Assembly: GCA_964407695.1 (NCBI GenBank)
Contig: CAYOWQ010000010.1
Location: 62,001 to 126,000, forward strand
Reading direction: 5' to 3'
DNA length: 64,000 bases
Origin: CAYOWQ01 sp964407695
Lineage (GTDB): Bacteria > Planctomycetota > Phycisphaerae > Phycisphaerales > SM1A02
The notes under the pieces were generated by a model. That model saw only the letters and a list, made by a program, of their open reading frames with translations. It was not told where the DNA came from and ran no database searches. A program made the position numbers and the translations under genes. Positions 51,443 to 61,038 of the stretch are shown here, piece by piece; position 1 is the first letter of the stretch; every line of letters begins with the position of its first letter.

Positions 51443-53221
51443 ATGATTCACGTCATCGCACTGGCTGCAGTTGTCATCGGATCCGATCCCGCCCTGGAGC
51501 TCAACCGACTCTATGAGGATTACCAGGCTTGGCGCCTGCGCGAGTCACCGGAGATGGCGATGTCCAACGGTGACTATTCGAATGCGGACCATCTTTCGGA
51601 CATGAGTCTTGAAGCGGTGCATCGCCGCCAGGAGCAGACACGGGAGTTCCTGAATCGCCTGCACCAGATTCCTGCCGGAGAACTGGACGAGCGTTCGCTG
51701 ATCAGCCGAGAGGTGTTCGACCTGATGCTTACGACCGAGGTGGCGGGTTACCAGTATCGCACGGAGTTGATGCCGATCGGGGCACGGTTCGGCCCTCATC
51801 TCGCTGTACCACAGATGCACGAACGCGTGCGATTCGATTCTGTGAAGGACTATGAAGATTATCTCCAGCGACTGCGGGGTGTTCCGAAGATGGTGGACGA
51901 TCTGATCCAGACGCTCAAGACGGGACTTGCCGAAGGGCGAACGCCGCCGCGGGTCACGATGGAGTCCATACCTGATCAGTTTCGAGCGATTCTGAGCGGG
52001 GGCGGACTGGACGGACTGACCCAGCCGCTGCTTCGATTTCCGGCGTGCGTTGATGAGGCAAACCGGAACGAGATTGCCGACCAGCTCAAGCAGGACGTCA
52101 TTCCAACGGTTCGAGGCGCGCTGGAGCGCCTGGGTGATTTTGTCACCAAGGAATATCTGCCGGGGTGTCGCCCAACGATCGCAGCCAAGGACCTTCCCGA
52201 CGGTGAGGCGTATTACGCGTGGCGGCTGCGTGACGAAACAACGTCAGAGCTTTCAGCGAATTACATCCATCGAATCGGGACGCGCGAGGTGGCAAGGATT
52301 CGCGACGAGATGCTGAAGGTCATCGCCAGGACCGACTTCAAGGAAAAGAATCCGGAGTCGGCCGAACTGGAGGGCGACGAACTCTTCAAGGCGTTTGTCA
52401 ATTATCTTCGCACGAGCCCGCGGTTCTATTACACCAGGGAAGAGGATCTCCTGACGGGATATCGGGAGATCTGCAAGAGGATCGATGCCGAGCTGCCGCG
52501 GGTATTTCAGACACTCCCGAGGTTGCCCTACGGGGTGCGGCCGGTGCCCAAATTCATGGCTCCGATGCAGACCACAGCGTATTACCAGAATGGCGATATC
52601 CGCAATCGCGAGTCGGGCGTGTTCTATGCCAATACCTACGCCCTCGATCAGCGGCCGAAGTACGAAATGATCCCGTTGGCGCTGCACGAGTCAGTGCCGG
52701 GGCACCACCTGCAGATCGCTCTTGCTCAAGAGATTGAGGGAATACCGGAATTTCGAAAGCACACCGGCTTCACGGCCTTTGTAGAGGGGTGGGGGCTCTA
52801 TTCCGAGAGTCTCGGTCTGGAGATGGGACTGTACAGCGATCCATACGATGACTTTGGGCGGCTGCTCTACGAGATGTGGCGATCGTGCAGACTTGTGGTG
52901 GACACCGGCGTCCATGCGCTGGGTTGGACGCGAGATCAGGCCATTGTGTACATGCGCGACAACACCGCCCTCTCGGAGCTGAACATTCAGACCGAGGTGG
53001 ATCGCTATATCTCGTGGCCCGGGCAGGCGACGGGCTACAAGATCGGGCAATTGGAAATCAAGCGGCTGCGAGAAAAGGCGGCCGATGCGCTGGGAGATAC
53101 CTTCGACCTGCGCGAGTTTCACGATGTGGTGCTGCTCGAAGGCGCTGTGCCGATCAGCATTCTCGAACGTCGCGTCAATGAATGGGTTGCAAAAAAGAGA
53201 GCCGCTCAGCCCAGCCGCTGA
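51443..53221 (+). CDS. DUF885 metallopeptidase
   Basis: 592 residues with a possible N-terminal signal (MIHVIALAAVVIG). The zinc motif is HESVPGHHLQ near residue 415, an HExxPGH form typical of DUF885 peptidases, with FVEGWGLYSE as the downstream Glu ligand motif. The family has been assigned peptidase function by structure. The C-terminus overlaps the convergent pcrA gene by 16 bases. Confidence 0.88.
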   Translation: MIHVIALAAVVIGSDPALELNRLYEDYQAWRLRESPEMAMSNGDYSNADHLSDMSLEAVHRRQEQTREFLNRLHQIPAGELDERSLISREVFDLMLTTEVAGYQYRTELMPIGARFGPHLAVPQMHERVRFDSVKDYEDYLQRLRGVPKMVDDLIQTLKTGLAEGRTPPRVTMESIPDQFRAILSGGGLDGLTQPLLRFPACVDEANRNEIADQLKQDVIPTVRGALERLGDFVTKEYLPGCRPTIAAKDLPDGEAYYAWRLRDETTSELSANYIHRIGTREVARIRDEMLKVIARTDFKEKNPESAELEGDELFKAFVNYLRTSPRFYYTREEDLLTGYREICKRIDAELPRVFQTLPRLPYGVRPVPKFMAPMQTTAYYQNGDIRNRESGVFYANTYALDQRPKYEMIPLALHESVPGHHLQIALAQEIEGIPEFRKHTGFTAFVEGWGLYSESLGLEMGLYSDPYDDFGRLLYEMWRSCRLVVDTGVHALGWTRDQAIVYMRDNTALSELNIQTEVDRYISWPGQATGYKIGQLEIKRLREKAADALGDTFDLREFHDVVLLEGAVPISILERRVNEWVAKKRAAQPSR

Positions 53222-55515
53222 AGCCGCGCCACTTCGAGGATCAGCGTCTTCAGTCCGACCGTGCCGAAACGAACGCGGGCGCTTGAACTGCCCGCGCGGG
53301 GCATGACGGCCTCGACACGGCCGAGCCCGAACTGTGGATGCCGCACGAGGCAGCCGACGGGAAAGGCGCGAACCGATTCGTTGCCGAAATCGGCGGATAT
53401 GGCCGGGTCGTCGTATTCCACGAACGGGTCGTTCTGATTCGAGATCGTGATGTTCTCGGCGGGCAGCTCGTCGATGAAGTGGCTCCTGATGGTGCGGTCG
53501 CGCAAGCCGCGGACGGTACGAATGGCCGCAGAGGTCATCAGCAGGTGCTTGCGGGCGCGGGTGATGCCGACGAAACACAATCGTCGTTCCTCCTCCAGCT
53601 CAACCTCGCTTGATGCTGAGCGAGCATGGGGCAGAAGTCCTTCCTCAAGACCGATGAGGGCCACCACGGAGAATTCCAGGCCTTTGGCCGCGTGCAGCGT
53701 GAGAAGCGTCACCGCCCCTGAGGCCGGATCGATGGTATCGGCATCGGAAACCAGGGCGACTGATTCGAGAAACGCCGCGAGCATCTGGGCCGGTGAAAGC
53801 GGTTCGTCGCGTTCGTCGTCGACCGGCGGCTGAAATTCGGCCGCTGCGCTGACCAGTTCCTCCAGGTTTCGAAGTCGCTCCTCGTCCTCTTCGGATTGCG
53901 ATCGGCGATAGAAGTCTTCGAGGCCGGAAGTCTTGAGAATGCGTCCGACAACTTCGGCAAGGGTTCCACCTCCGCCGCCGAGCAGGCCGGTTGGGGTGAG
54001 CGACTCCCTCCAGCCGTCGACCATGGCCGCGAATTTGCGGCAGGCGTTAACGGCTCGCGCATTGAGGCCGTGGGCGACGTCGGCCTGGCGCAAGGCGTCG
54101 AGGAGCGAGATTCGTCGATCAGAGGCGACAACTTCAAGCTTGCTCACGGTGGCATCACTGATGCTTCGAGCGGGCGTGTTGACGATGCGTCGGAGGGCAA
54201 CGTCGTCGGCAGGATTCGCCACCACGCGAAGGTATGACACCAGGTCCTTCACTTCCTTGCGCTCGTAGTAGGCGGTGCCGCGAGCGATCTGATACGGCAC
54301 CTGCGCGCGACGCAGTGCATCCTCCATCACCCGCGACAGTGCGTTCATGCGATAGAGCACCGCCATGTCTTTCCATGAGATGCCGTCGTCATGGCGTCGG
54401 CGCAGCTCGTCGACCACGATGGCGGCCTCGTGGTGCTCATCCCGGCAGATGATGACGCTGGGTTTTTCGCCGTCGTCGAGACCTGTAAACAGTCTCTTGT
54501 GTTTGCGGCGGCGATTGTGCTGAATCAGGCCTGCCGCAGCGGCGACAATGTGGGCACACGATCGAAAGTTCTCGCCGAGCGGGATGATGCGTGCGTCTGG
54601 AAAGTGCTCTTCGAACTCGAGAATGTTGCTGATGTCGGCCCCGCGCCAGCCGTAGATCGATTGATCGGGGTCGCCGACGACGCAGATGTTGGCGGTGGGT
54701 GGGGCGGCTGCTTCGGTCTCAATCGGCAGGCCAAAGGAGTCATACGCGGGCTGGTGTGTCGGCACAGGTGCAACACCTGCGACCATCGGTGAGACGAGGA
54801 GGTGCGCAATCATGAACTGCGCGTGATTGGTGTCCTGATACTCGTCGATCAAGACGTATCGATACCGTTCCTGCAGTTCCGCGCGGACGCGACGGTCGTC
54901 GCGCAGCAGGCGGGCCGTCTCCATCAGGAGGTCGTCAAAATCCACAGCCTTGTTCTGGCGCAGAATCTGCTCATACACGCGATAGACCTTGGCGATCGAG
55001 CGTTCGCGAAAATCGTTGGCGTTGGCGGCGTAGGCGCCCGCATCGGCCAGCGCGTTCTTGGCGTTGCTGATCTCCGATGCGACGGACGCCGGCGACCAGT
55101 TTTTCGTGCTGAGCCCAGCGCTCTCAATGGCTCGCTTCACGGCGTCGCGCTGGTCGGCCGCGTCATAGATGGTGAAAGACTCGGGAAGTTTCGCAGCGTC
55201 GGCGTATCGGCGCAGCAGCCGGGCGCATAAGGAGTGAAACGTGGTCACGGTCAGGCCGCGACGACCGGGCAGATTCTCCGGCAGGAGCTGCTCGACACGT
55301 TCTCGCATCTCGCCGGCGGCCTTGTTCGTGAAGGTGAGGGCGAGAATGTTCCAGGCGGGAATGCCCTGCGAAACGAGCCAGGCGATGCGGCGGGTAATGA
55401 CGCGGGTCTTGCCCGATCCCGGCCCGGCAAGCACCAGGAGTGGACCATCGACGTGCATGACGGCCTCTCGCTGAGGCTCGGTGAGATCGTCGAGCAGGGC
55501 CCTGGTGTCGAGCAT
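53206..55515 (-). CDS. pcrA: UvrD/PcrA-type superfamily 1 DNA helicase
   Basis: 769 residues from the ATG at 55515. Motif Ia/I is LAGPGSGKTRVITRRI, II is LIDEYQDTNHAQF, III is VVGDPDQSIYGWRGADI, and V/VI is TLHAAKGLEFSVVALIG followed by LEEGLLPH. The C-terminal Tudor-like segment (GCLVRHPQFGLGRVEAV) is PcrA-like rather than Rep-like. It functions in nucleotide excision repair and replication-fork rescue. The upstream frame to 55635 has no start signal and is not used. Confidence 0.93.
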   Translation of the reverse strand: MLDTRALLDDLTEPQREAVMHVDGPLLVLAGPGSGKTRVITRRIAWLVSQGIPAWNILALTFTNKAAGEMRERVEQLLPENLPGRRGLTVTTFHSLCARLLRRYADAAKLPESFTIYDAADQRDAVKRAIESAGLSTKNWSPASVASEISNAKNALADAGAYAANANDFRERSIAKVYRVYEQILRQNKAVDFDDLLMETARLLRDDRRVRAELQERYRYVLIDEYQDTNHAQFMIAHLLVSPMVAGVAPVPTHQPAYDSFGLPIETEAAAPPTANICVVGDPDQSIYGWRGADISNILEFEEHFPDARIIPLGENFRSCAHIVAAAAGLIQHNRRRKHKRLFTGLDDGEKPSVIICRDEHHEAAIVVDELRRRHDDGISWKDMAVLYRMNALSRVMEDALRRAQVPYQIARGTAYYERKEVKDLVSYLRVVANPADDVALRRIVNTPARSISDATVSKLEVVASDRRISLLDALRQADVAHGLNARAVNACRKFAAMVDGWRESLTPTGLLGGGGGTLAEVVGRILKTSGLEDFYRRSQSEEDEERLRNLEELVSAAAEFQPPVDDERDEPLSPAQMLAAFLESVALVSDADTIDPASGAVTLLTLHAAKGLEFSVVALIGLEEGLLPHARSASSEVELEEERRLCFVGITRARKHLLMTSAAIRTVRGLRDRTIRSHFIDELPAENITISNQNDPFVEYDDPAISADFGNESVRAFPVGCLVRHPQFGLGRVEAVMPRAGSSSARVRFGTVGLKTLILEVARLQRLG

Positions 55516-55951
55516 CGCGGCAGCGTATGCGGCCCGCCGAGGGGCGTCATCCTGAAACCAATTGGTGGTGGCGATTCGGCCACCACAACCCCTAGTGGAA
55601 ATGACAGCAAGGGAAAGGTTGTCCACACCATTCATAGAGGTTGGACATGCGAATGCAGGACCGATAAACTTTGCCTTGACAATGACTTACCATCGAATGT
55701 CAAAATATACAAGATTTCGTTGAAAAGAATCTTGAAGCCACAATATGTAGGGGTACGATGCAGTTGTTGAGGAGTTCGCTGAACTGCCGATGGCGGCCGC
55801 CGGATGCGGCTGTTGAGGACGGTTTCGGCCATGGCGGCGAGCTCAGCCTCGTGGGACGGTTTTCCCGCCCTGCCCGGCTCGGACGTGCGGATGCGTCCGG
55901 TCATGACGACCCGCCCCCACATTTCTTTGGGCGGGAAGACGAGGTGAAACG
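55516..55951. other. Divergent intergenic region between pcrA and dcd, AT-rich core
   Basis: 436 bases. The core (about 55665-55760) is visibly AT-rich compared with its surroundings. It contains TTGACA/TGTCAA (55676-55681 and 55698-55703, 16-base spacer) and CAAGATT/AATCTTG (55710-55716 and 55728-55734). A third repeat, CCCGCCC/GGGCGGG, at 55910-55935 lies just before dcd. I see no gene. The first two repeats could be operators or hairpins in divergent promoters. Confidence 0.5.
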
Positions 55952-56521
55952 ATGGGCGTTTTGTGCGACACGCAAATCCGCGAATTGATCGGCATTGAGC
56001 CGTTTGAAGAGAATGTGAAGCGGCAAGGCCGCGTGAGCTACGGGGTGTCGAGCTACGGCTACGACGTCCGGGTGGGAACGAAGTTCAAGATTTTCACGAA
56101 CGTGACGACGGGCGGCACGGGCGTGGTGGACCCGAAGAATTTCAGTCCGGATTCCTTCATTACGCTGGATACGAAGGAGACCGGGAAAGACCACATCATC
56201 ATTCCGCCGAACTCATTTGCGTTGGCGGAGACGGTGGAGGAAATCAAGGTGCCGCGCAATGTGCTGGCGATCTGCGTGGGCAAAAGCACCTATGCCCGCT
56301 GCGGCATCATCGTGAACGTGACGCCGCTGGAGCCGGAGTGGCGCGGACGGGTGACGATCGAGATCTCGAACACGACGCCGCTGCCGGCGAAGATTTATGC
56401 CAACGAGGGCATCGCACAGATGGTGTTTTTGAAGGCCGACCGGGTGTGCGCGGTGAGCTACGCCGACAAGGGCGGCAAATACCAGGATCAGAGCGGGCTG
56501 ACATTGCCCATGGTGGATTGA
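55952..56521 (+). CDS. dcd: dCTP deaminase
   Basis: 189 residues, the usual length. Dcd deaminates dCTP to dUTP for dTTP synthesis. Signatures are VSSYGYDVRVG, IPPNSFALAETVE, VGKSTYARCGIIVNVTPLEPEW, RGRVTIEISNTTPLPAKIYA and GGKYQDQ. GAGGTG precedes the start. nrdJ follows on the same strand, so deoxynucleotide supply genes are clustered. Confidence 0.95.
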   Translation: MGVLCDTQIRELIGIEPFEENVKRQGRVSYGVSSYGYDVRVGTKFKIFTNVTTGGTGVVDPKNFSPDSFITLDTKETGKDHIIIPPNSFALAETVEEIKVPRNVLAICVGKSTYARCGIIVNVTPLEPEWRGRVTIEISNTTPLPAKIYANEGIAQMVFLKADRVCAVSYADKGGKYQDQSGLTLPMVD

Positions 56522-56597
56522 GCACGACGTGGCATCGAGGTTTCAGGGCCTCGATGCCCTGACCCCCAACATCTCTCAGGGACAGTTTGGACGCTCC

Positions 56598-59500
56598 ATG
56601 AAGATTACTCGACGATTCACGCAGGCCAATCAGGATGTCTTCGAAGCCACGGAGTGGTCGAAGCGATCGTCCCGCATTTCGAATTCCGACGGCTCGACCG
56701 TCTTCGAGATGAAGGATGCGGAGATTCCCGCTTCATGGAGCCAGTTGGCGACCGACATCATCGTCAGCAAGTATTTCCGCAAGGCCGGCGTGCCCCAGCA
56801 GGATGGCGGCAAAGGCCCTGAGAAATCAGCGCGGCAGGTGATCCATCGCCTTGCCGGGTGCTGGCGCCACTGGGGCGAGAAGTTCAAGTACTTCAGCAAG
56901 CGCGATGGCCAGGTCTTTTACGATGAGATCTGCTTCATGATGCTGAACCAGATGGCAGCGCCGAACTCGCCGCAATGGTTCAACACCGGCCTGCACTTCG
57001 CCTATGGCATTTCCGGCCCCGCGCAGGGGCACTGGATCGCGGATCACGCCACCGGCCGCGTGCATCTTGCGAAAGATGCCTATACCCATCCGCAGCCCCA
57101 CGCCTGCTTCATCCAGTCGATTTCCGACGACCTCGTGAATGAGGGCGGGATCATGGATCTCTGGGTGCGCGAGGCGCGGCTTTTCAAATACGGCTCGGGC
57201 ACGGGCACGAATTTCTCCGCCCTTCGCGGCGAGAATGAGTCGCTCTCCGGCGGCGGCAAGTCGAGCGGCCTGATGAGCTTCCTGAAGATCGGCGACCGGG
57301 CGGCGGGCGCGATCAAGTCGGGCGGCACCACGCGGCGAGCGGCCAAGATGGTCTGCCTCGATATCGATCACCCTGACGTCGAAGCGTTCATCAACTGGAA
57401 GGTGCGCGAAGAGATCAAGGTGGCCGCGCTGGTCGAGGGGATGAAGCACCTCTCGCCCGAATTGAAGGAACAGGCCAAGAAGCTGAATCTTTCGCTCGAC
57501 TACGACTTCAATGGCGAAGCCTATTACACCGTTTCGGGGCAGAACTCGAACAACTCGGTTCGGCTGACGGATGCATTCTTCGACGCCGTGGATCGGGATG
57601 AGGACTGGACGCTGATCCGACGCACCGATCGCAAGCCGGGCAGGACGGTGAAGGCTCGCGAACTCTGGCGACAGATCTGCGAGGCGGCGTGGCGCTGTGC
57701 CGACCCCGGCGTGCAATACGACACCACGATCAACGCCTGGCACACCTGCCCGAAGAGCGGCCGAATCAACGCCAGCAATCCGTGCAGCGAGTACATGTTC
57801 CTCGACAACACGGCGTGCAACCTGGCGTCGATCAACCTGCTGAAATTCTATGACTCCGAGGCGCGGACCTTCGATCTTGAGGGCTACGAGCATGCGATCA
57901 AGCTGTGGACGGTGGTGCTCGAGATCAGCGTGTTGATGGCCAGCTTTCCTTCGAAGGAGATTGCGGAGCTTTCGTGGAAGTTCCGCACGCTGGGGTTGGG
58001 TTTTGCCAACCTCGGGGCCATGTTGATGCAGGCGGGCATTCCCTACGACAGCGAGGAAGGCCGGGCGGTGTGTGGCGCGTTGTCGGCGATTCTGACAGGT
58101 CGCTCTTACGCGGCCAGTGCTGAACTGGCTGCGCAACTGGGGCCGTTCGCCGCGTTTGATGAGAATCGCGACGACATGCTGCGGGTGATTCGAAACCATC
58201 GTCGTGCAGCGCACGGGGGCGCTTCTGCCGGTGACCTGGGGCAGTACGAAAACCTCCGAATCAAGCCTGTGGCGATCAACCACACGGTGTTTACATCGCA
58301 GCGCGTCAACATGGCCAATGCATCGGAGATGCTGAAGCGGGCCATGGCCGCGTGGGATGATGCTCTTGAGCTCGGCGAGGAGCACGGTTATCGCAATGCG
58401 CAGGTCACGGTGATTGCTCCGACGGGCACGATCGGCCTGCTGATGGACTGCGACACGACGGGTGTGGAGCCGGATTTCGCACTGACGAAGTTCAAGAAGC
58501 TTGCCGGCGGCGGTTATTTCAAGATCGCCAACCAGTCGCTGCGGCCATCGTTGAAGGCCCTTGGATATTCCAAGGCGCAGACCGACGACATTCTTGAGTA
58601 TGTCATGGGGTCGCTCAGTCTCGATGTGGCGATGCCCGAGATATGGCGCGGCGGCGAGGCCGGCACGACCTTCCGAGAATTCCTCGCGTCGAAAGGTTAC
58701 ACGCCGGAGGACCTGATTGCGGTTGAGAACAGCCTGCCCACGGTGTTTGAGATCGGCTTTGCGTTCTCAGCGTGGAGCATGCCGGAACGAGTCCTGCGCG
58801 AGGCCAAGATCGATCCTGCCAAGGCGAAGAGCGATCACCGTTTCAATGGCCTGCGGGCGCTTGGTCTATCGCGGCCGGTGATCGATGCCCTGAATCGAAT
58901 GATCTGTGGAACCCAGACGATCGAAGGTGCTCCACATCTGAAGGATTCGCACCTTGCGGTCTTCGACTGCGCCAATCGGTGCGGCACGCTGGGCACGCGG
59001 TTCATCGCGCCCGAGGGCCACATCCGCATGATGGCGGCGGCTCAGCCGTTCATCTCCGGCGCGATCTCAAAGACGATCAATCTTCCGAACGAGGCCGGTG
59101 TGGACGACATCGCCGGGGCGTATCGGTTGAGTTGGGAGCTGGGGCTGAAGGCGAACGCGCTGTATCGAGACGGCTGCAAGCTGAGCCAGCCGCTTTCGAC
59201 GAAGGCGGATGTCGACCTTGATGAGGATGAGGACTCGGAGGGTACGGAGTCTGCGCTGGGGGAAGTAGCGGCGGACGTGGTTCGGGCTGCGTCCGCGGTT
59301 GCGGGGACGACGGCTGCGACCTCGACCTCAATGACATCCTCCGGTGGCCGGACCCAAGGCGGCCGCCTTCCGGAAATGGATGAACCTGTAAGACCGCTTC
59401 CCGAGCCGGAGCCGCACTATGTTGAGCGGATTGTGGAGCGAATCATTGAACGGCCGATGCGCCGCCGCCTGCCGGATACGCGGGAATCGATCACGCACAA

Positions 59501-60215
59501 GTTCAATGTGGCCGGGCACGAGGGCTATCTCATCGTCGGCCTCTATGAGGATGGCCGACCTGGCGAATTGTTCATCACCATGGCCAAGGAGGGCTCGACC
59601 ATCGGCGGTCTGATGGATTCGCTGGGCACGGCGATTTCGGTGGCGTTGCAGTACGGTGTTCCGGTTCAGAGTCTCGTCAACAAGTTCGCGCATCAGCGGT
59701 TCGAGCCGATGGGAATGACGGCCAATGCCGACATTCCCTTCGCGAAGAGCCTCGTGGATTACATTTTCAGATGGTTCGGCATGCAGTTCATTCCGGGATA
59801 TCGCGAGGCCAACGCGCCGCAGCGCAGCGCGTTGGGAGTTCAGGATGAAACGTTGCACATCAAGGAGGATGCGTCATGGAAAGATGTCGCGAGAGTTTCC
59901 AAAGAGTCTGGGACCGGGTCGCGTCTGGGTGGGGTCGGATCGTCGACCTCGGACCCCGAGGACGCGGACTGTTCAGATTCGGCTGGTTCCGGCCCGGCGA
60001 AGACCGGCGTACGCGCGTCGAGTTCGATGACGGCGGTCTACATGGAAGAGACGGTCACGGTCGAGTCGAAGGCTGGAGCACGGAACGTGCTGGATCAATC
60101 GAATGCCGCACTGATGGGCGATGCGCCCGCGTGTGATGTGTGCGGGTCGATCACGGTTCGAAACGGCACCTGCTACAAGTGCCTGAATTGTGGAAATTCC
60201 ATGGGTTGCTCGTGA
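56598..60215 (+). CDS. nrdJ: Adenosylcobalamin-dependent ribonucleoside-diphosphate reductase
   Basis: 1205 residues from the ATG at 56598; a GTG at 56529 is an alternative. Class II enzyme reducing ribonucleotides to deoxyribonucleotides with vitamin B12 coenzyme, oxygen-independent. The catalytic region has NASNPCSEYMFLDN (Cys and Glu) and APTGTIGLLMDCDTTGVEPD. The N-terminal RRFTQANQDVFE is a cone-like segment. Two low-complexity stretches rich in Ser/Thr/Ala/Glu interrupt the C-terminal third. The end has a zinc-finger-like CDVC...CYKCLNC segment with CxxC pairs that recycles the active-site disulfide. Overlaps no neighbour. Confidence 0.95.
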   Translation: MKITRRFTQANQDVFEATEWSKRSSRISNSDGSTVFEMKDAEIPASWSQLATDIIVSKYFRKAGVPQQDGGKGPEKSARQVIHRLAGCWRHWGEKFKYFSKRDGQVFYDEICFMMLNQMAAPNSPQWFNTGLHFAYGISGPAQGHWIADHATGRVHLAKDAYTHPQPHACFIQSISDDLVNEGGIMDLWVREARLFKYGSGTGTNFSALRGENESLSGGGKSSGLMSFLKIGDRAAGAIKSGGTTRRAAKMVCLDIDHPDVEAFINWKVREEIKVAALVEGMKHLSPELKEQAKKLNLSLDYDFNGEAYYTVSGQNSNNSVRLTDAFFDAVDRDEDWTLIRRTDRKPGRTVKARELWRQICEAAWRCADPGVQYDTTINAWHTCPKSGRINASNPCSEYMFLDNTACNLASINLLKFYDSEARTFDLEGYEHAIKLWTVVLEISVLMASFPSKEIAELSWKFRTLGLGFANLGAMLMQAGIPYDSEEGRAVCGALSAILTGRSYAASAELAAQLGPFAAFDENRDDMLRVIRNHRRAAHGGASAGDLGQYENLRIKPVAINHTVFTSQRVNMANASEMLKRAMAAWDDALELGEEHGYRNAQVTVIAPTGTIGLLMDCDTTGVEPDFALTKFKKLAGGGYFKIANQSLRPSLKALGYSKAQTDDILEYVMGSLSLDVAMPEIWRGGEAGTTFREFLASKGYTPEDLIAVENSLPTVFEIGFAFSAWSMPERVLREAKIDPAKAKSDHRFNGLRALGLSRPVIDALNRMICGTQTIEGAPHLKDSHLAVFDCANRCGTLGTRFIAPEGHIRMMAAAQPFISGAISKTINLPNEAGVDDIAGAYRLSWELGLKANALYRDGCKLSQPLSTKADVDLDEDEDSEGTESALGEVAADVVRAASAVAGTTAATSTSMTSSGGRTQGGRLPEMDEPVRPLPEPEPHYVERIVERIIERPMRRRLPDTRESITHKFNVAGHEGYLIVGLYEDGRPGELFITMAKEGSTIGGLMDSLGTAISVALQYGVPVQSLVNKFAHQRFEPMGMTANADIPFAKSLVDYIFRWFGMQFIPGYREANAPQRSALGVQDETLHIKEDASWKDVARVSKESGTGSRLGGVGSSTSDPEDADCSDSAGSGPAKTGVRASSSMTAVYMEETVTVESKAGARNVLDQSNAALMGDAPACDVCGSITVRNGTCYKCLNCGNSMGCS

Positions 60216-60545
60216 ATGAGACGCGGGCGAAGGCTGAGGCCGACTTCGCTCGATGGTGCTCGCGGCCTTGACAATTGAGTTGACCAGGCGTCCGGCGGCG
60301 TATCTCCGACTGCCGCCCGGACGCCCTCCTCCAGCGATGGGGGCGGACTGCGACCTGAAGGACTTACCGGTCGGCGAGTGGATGGACCCTTCTTGCACGG
60401 TCGGGCTCGCAGGGATTGACAGGGCCCGCCCCCCGCACTTGCTGCGGGGTGGCCGCTTCGGCCAGCCGCCCCCCATCGCGCTTTGGCTTCCGGACAGGAG
60501 GCGACCTGCTCCCCCTGGAGGCTCTCGAGCCTCTTTCTTCCCTCC
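60216..60545. other. Structured GC-rich region after nrdJ, possible ncRNA
   Basis: About 330 bases with no convincing gene. It holds a strong inverted repeat (GCGTCCGGCGGC at 60288-60299 with its near-complement at 60312-60324). CCCCGCA/TGCGGGG (60431-60449) and TGGCC/GGCCA (60450-60463) stems also lie here, and a strong terminator follows at 60546. I searched by eye for RNase P, tmRNA, SRP RNA and B12-box signatures and did not find them. It may be an unidentified RNA or simply a nrdJ 3' end. Confidence 0.45.
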
Positions 60546-60586
60546 CCCTCGATGCGATACCCACCATTGCGTCGAGGGCTTTTTTT
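60546..60586 (+). terminator. Rho-independent terminator
   Basis: CCCTCGATGC (60546-60555) and GCGTCGAGGG (60569-60578) form a 10-bp stem with one G-T pair, a 13-base loop and a run of seven T. It lies 331 bases after the nrdJ stop and 58 bases before the next ATG. Confidence 0.88.
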
Positions 60587-60643
60587 GGATTGGTTTCGTC
60601 GCGCGAATTGTCGTGCGGGTACCCAGGCTGATAGGCTGTCGGC

Positions 60644-61033
60644 ATGTTTCGAGCATCCTTGTGTGCGGCGGCGTGCACCACCCTTCTCGCCGCATGCGTT
60701 TCCAATCCGATCGTGCCCGTGCGAACCGCGCGGATCAATCACATCGTCTTCGTGAAGTTGAACGATCCCGGTCAGGCCTCGGCGCTGGTCGCCGATGCGA
60801 ATGCAACATTGGGGCGTCTGCCATCGCTGATCAATTATTCCGCAGGTCCGCATTTCGACATGGGACGCGCGGAGGTGCTGTATGACTATGACGTGGCGAT
60901 GACAATGGGATTTCAGACGCCGGAGGCCTATCGGGCCTATATCAATAATCCTGAGCATCAGGCCTTCGTGGATCGGTGGCGGCCCCTCTGCGAATGGATC
61001 CAGATTCGCGACATGATTGACGAGACACCCTGA
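60644..61033 (+). CDS. Dabb-type (stress-responsive alpha/beta barrel) lipoprotein
   Basis: 129 residues. Signal peptide with lipobox LAAC, the cysteine at residue 18. The rest fits the Dabb ferredoxin-like fold: INHIVFVKLNDPGQASAL, the INYSAGPHFDMGRAE strand region and DYDVAMTMGFQTPEAYRAYI, with HQAFVDRW at the end. Dabb proteins form dimers and have diverse or unknown roles; an exported lipidated form is unusual. Confidence 0.82.
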   Translation: MFRASLCAAACTTLLAACVSNPIVPVRTARINHIVFVKLNDPGQASALVADANATLGRLPSLINYSAGPHFDMGRAEVLYDYDVAMTMGFQTPEAYRAYINNPEHQAFVDRWRPLCEWIQIRDMIDETP

Positions 61034-61038
61034 GCCCC

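Noticed and set aside
56826..58385. 519-codon frame antisense to nrdJ
   Set aside because: Shadow ORF; low-complexity Arg/His-rich translation.
60216..60586. Cobalamin riboswitch or standard structural RNA (RNase P, tmRNA, SRP)
   Set aside because: No B12 box, RNase P core, tmRNA start or SRP core sequence was found by eye; only generic hairpins.
60173..60958. 261-codon minus-strand frame across the nrdJ 3' end and the Dabb gene
   Set aside because: Overlaps two supported genes and has no recognisable features.
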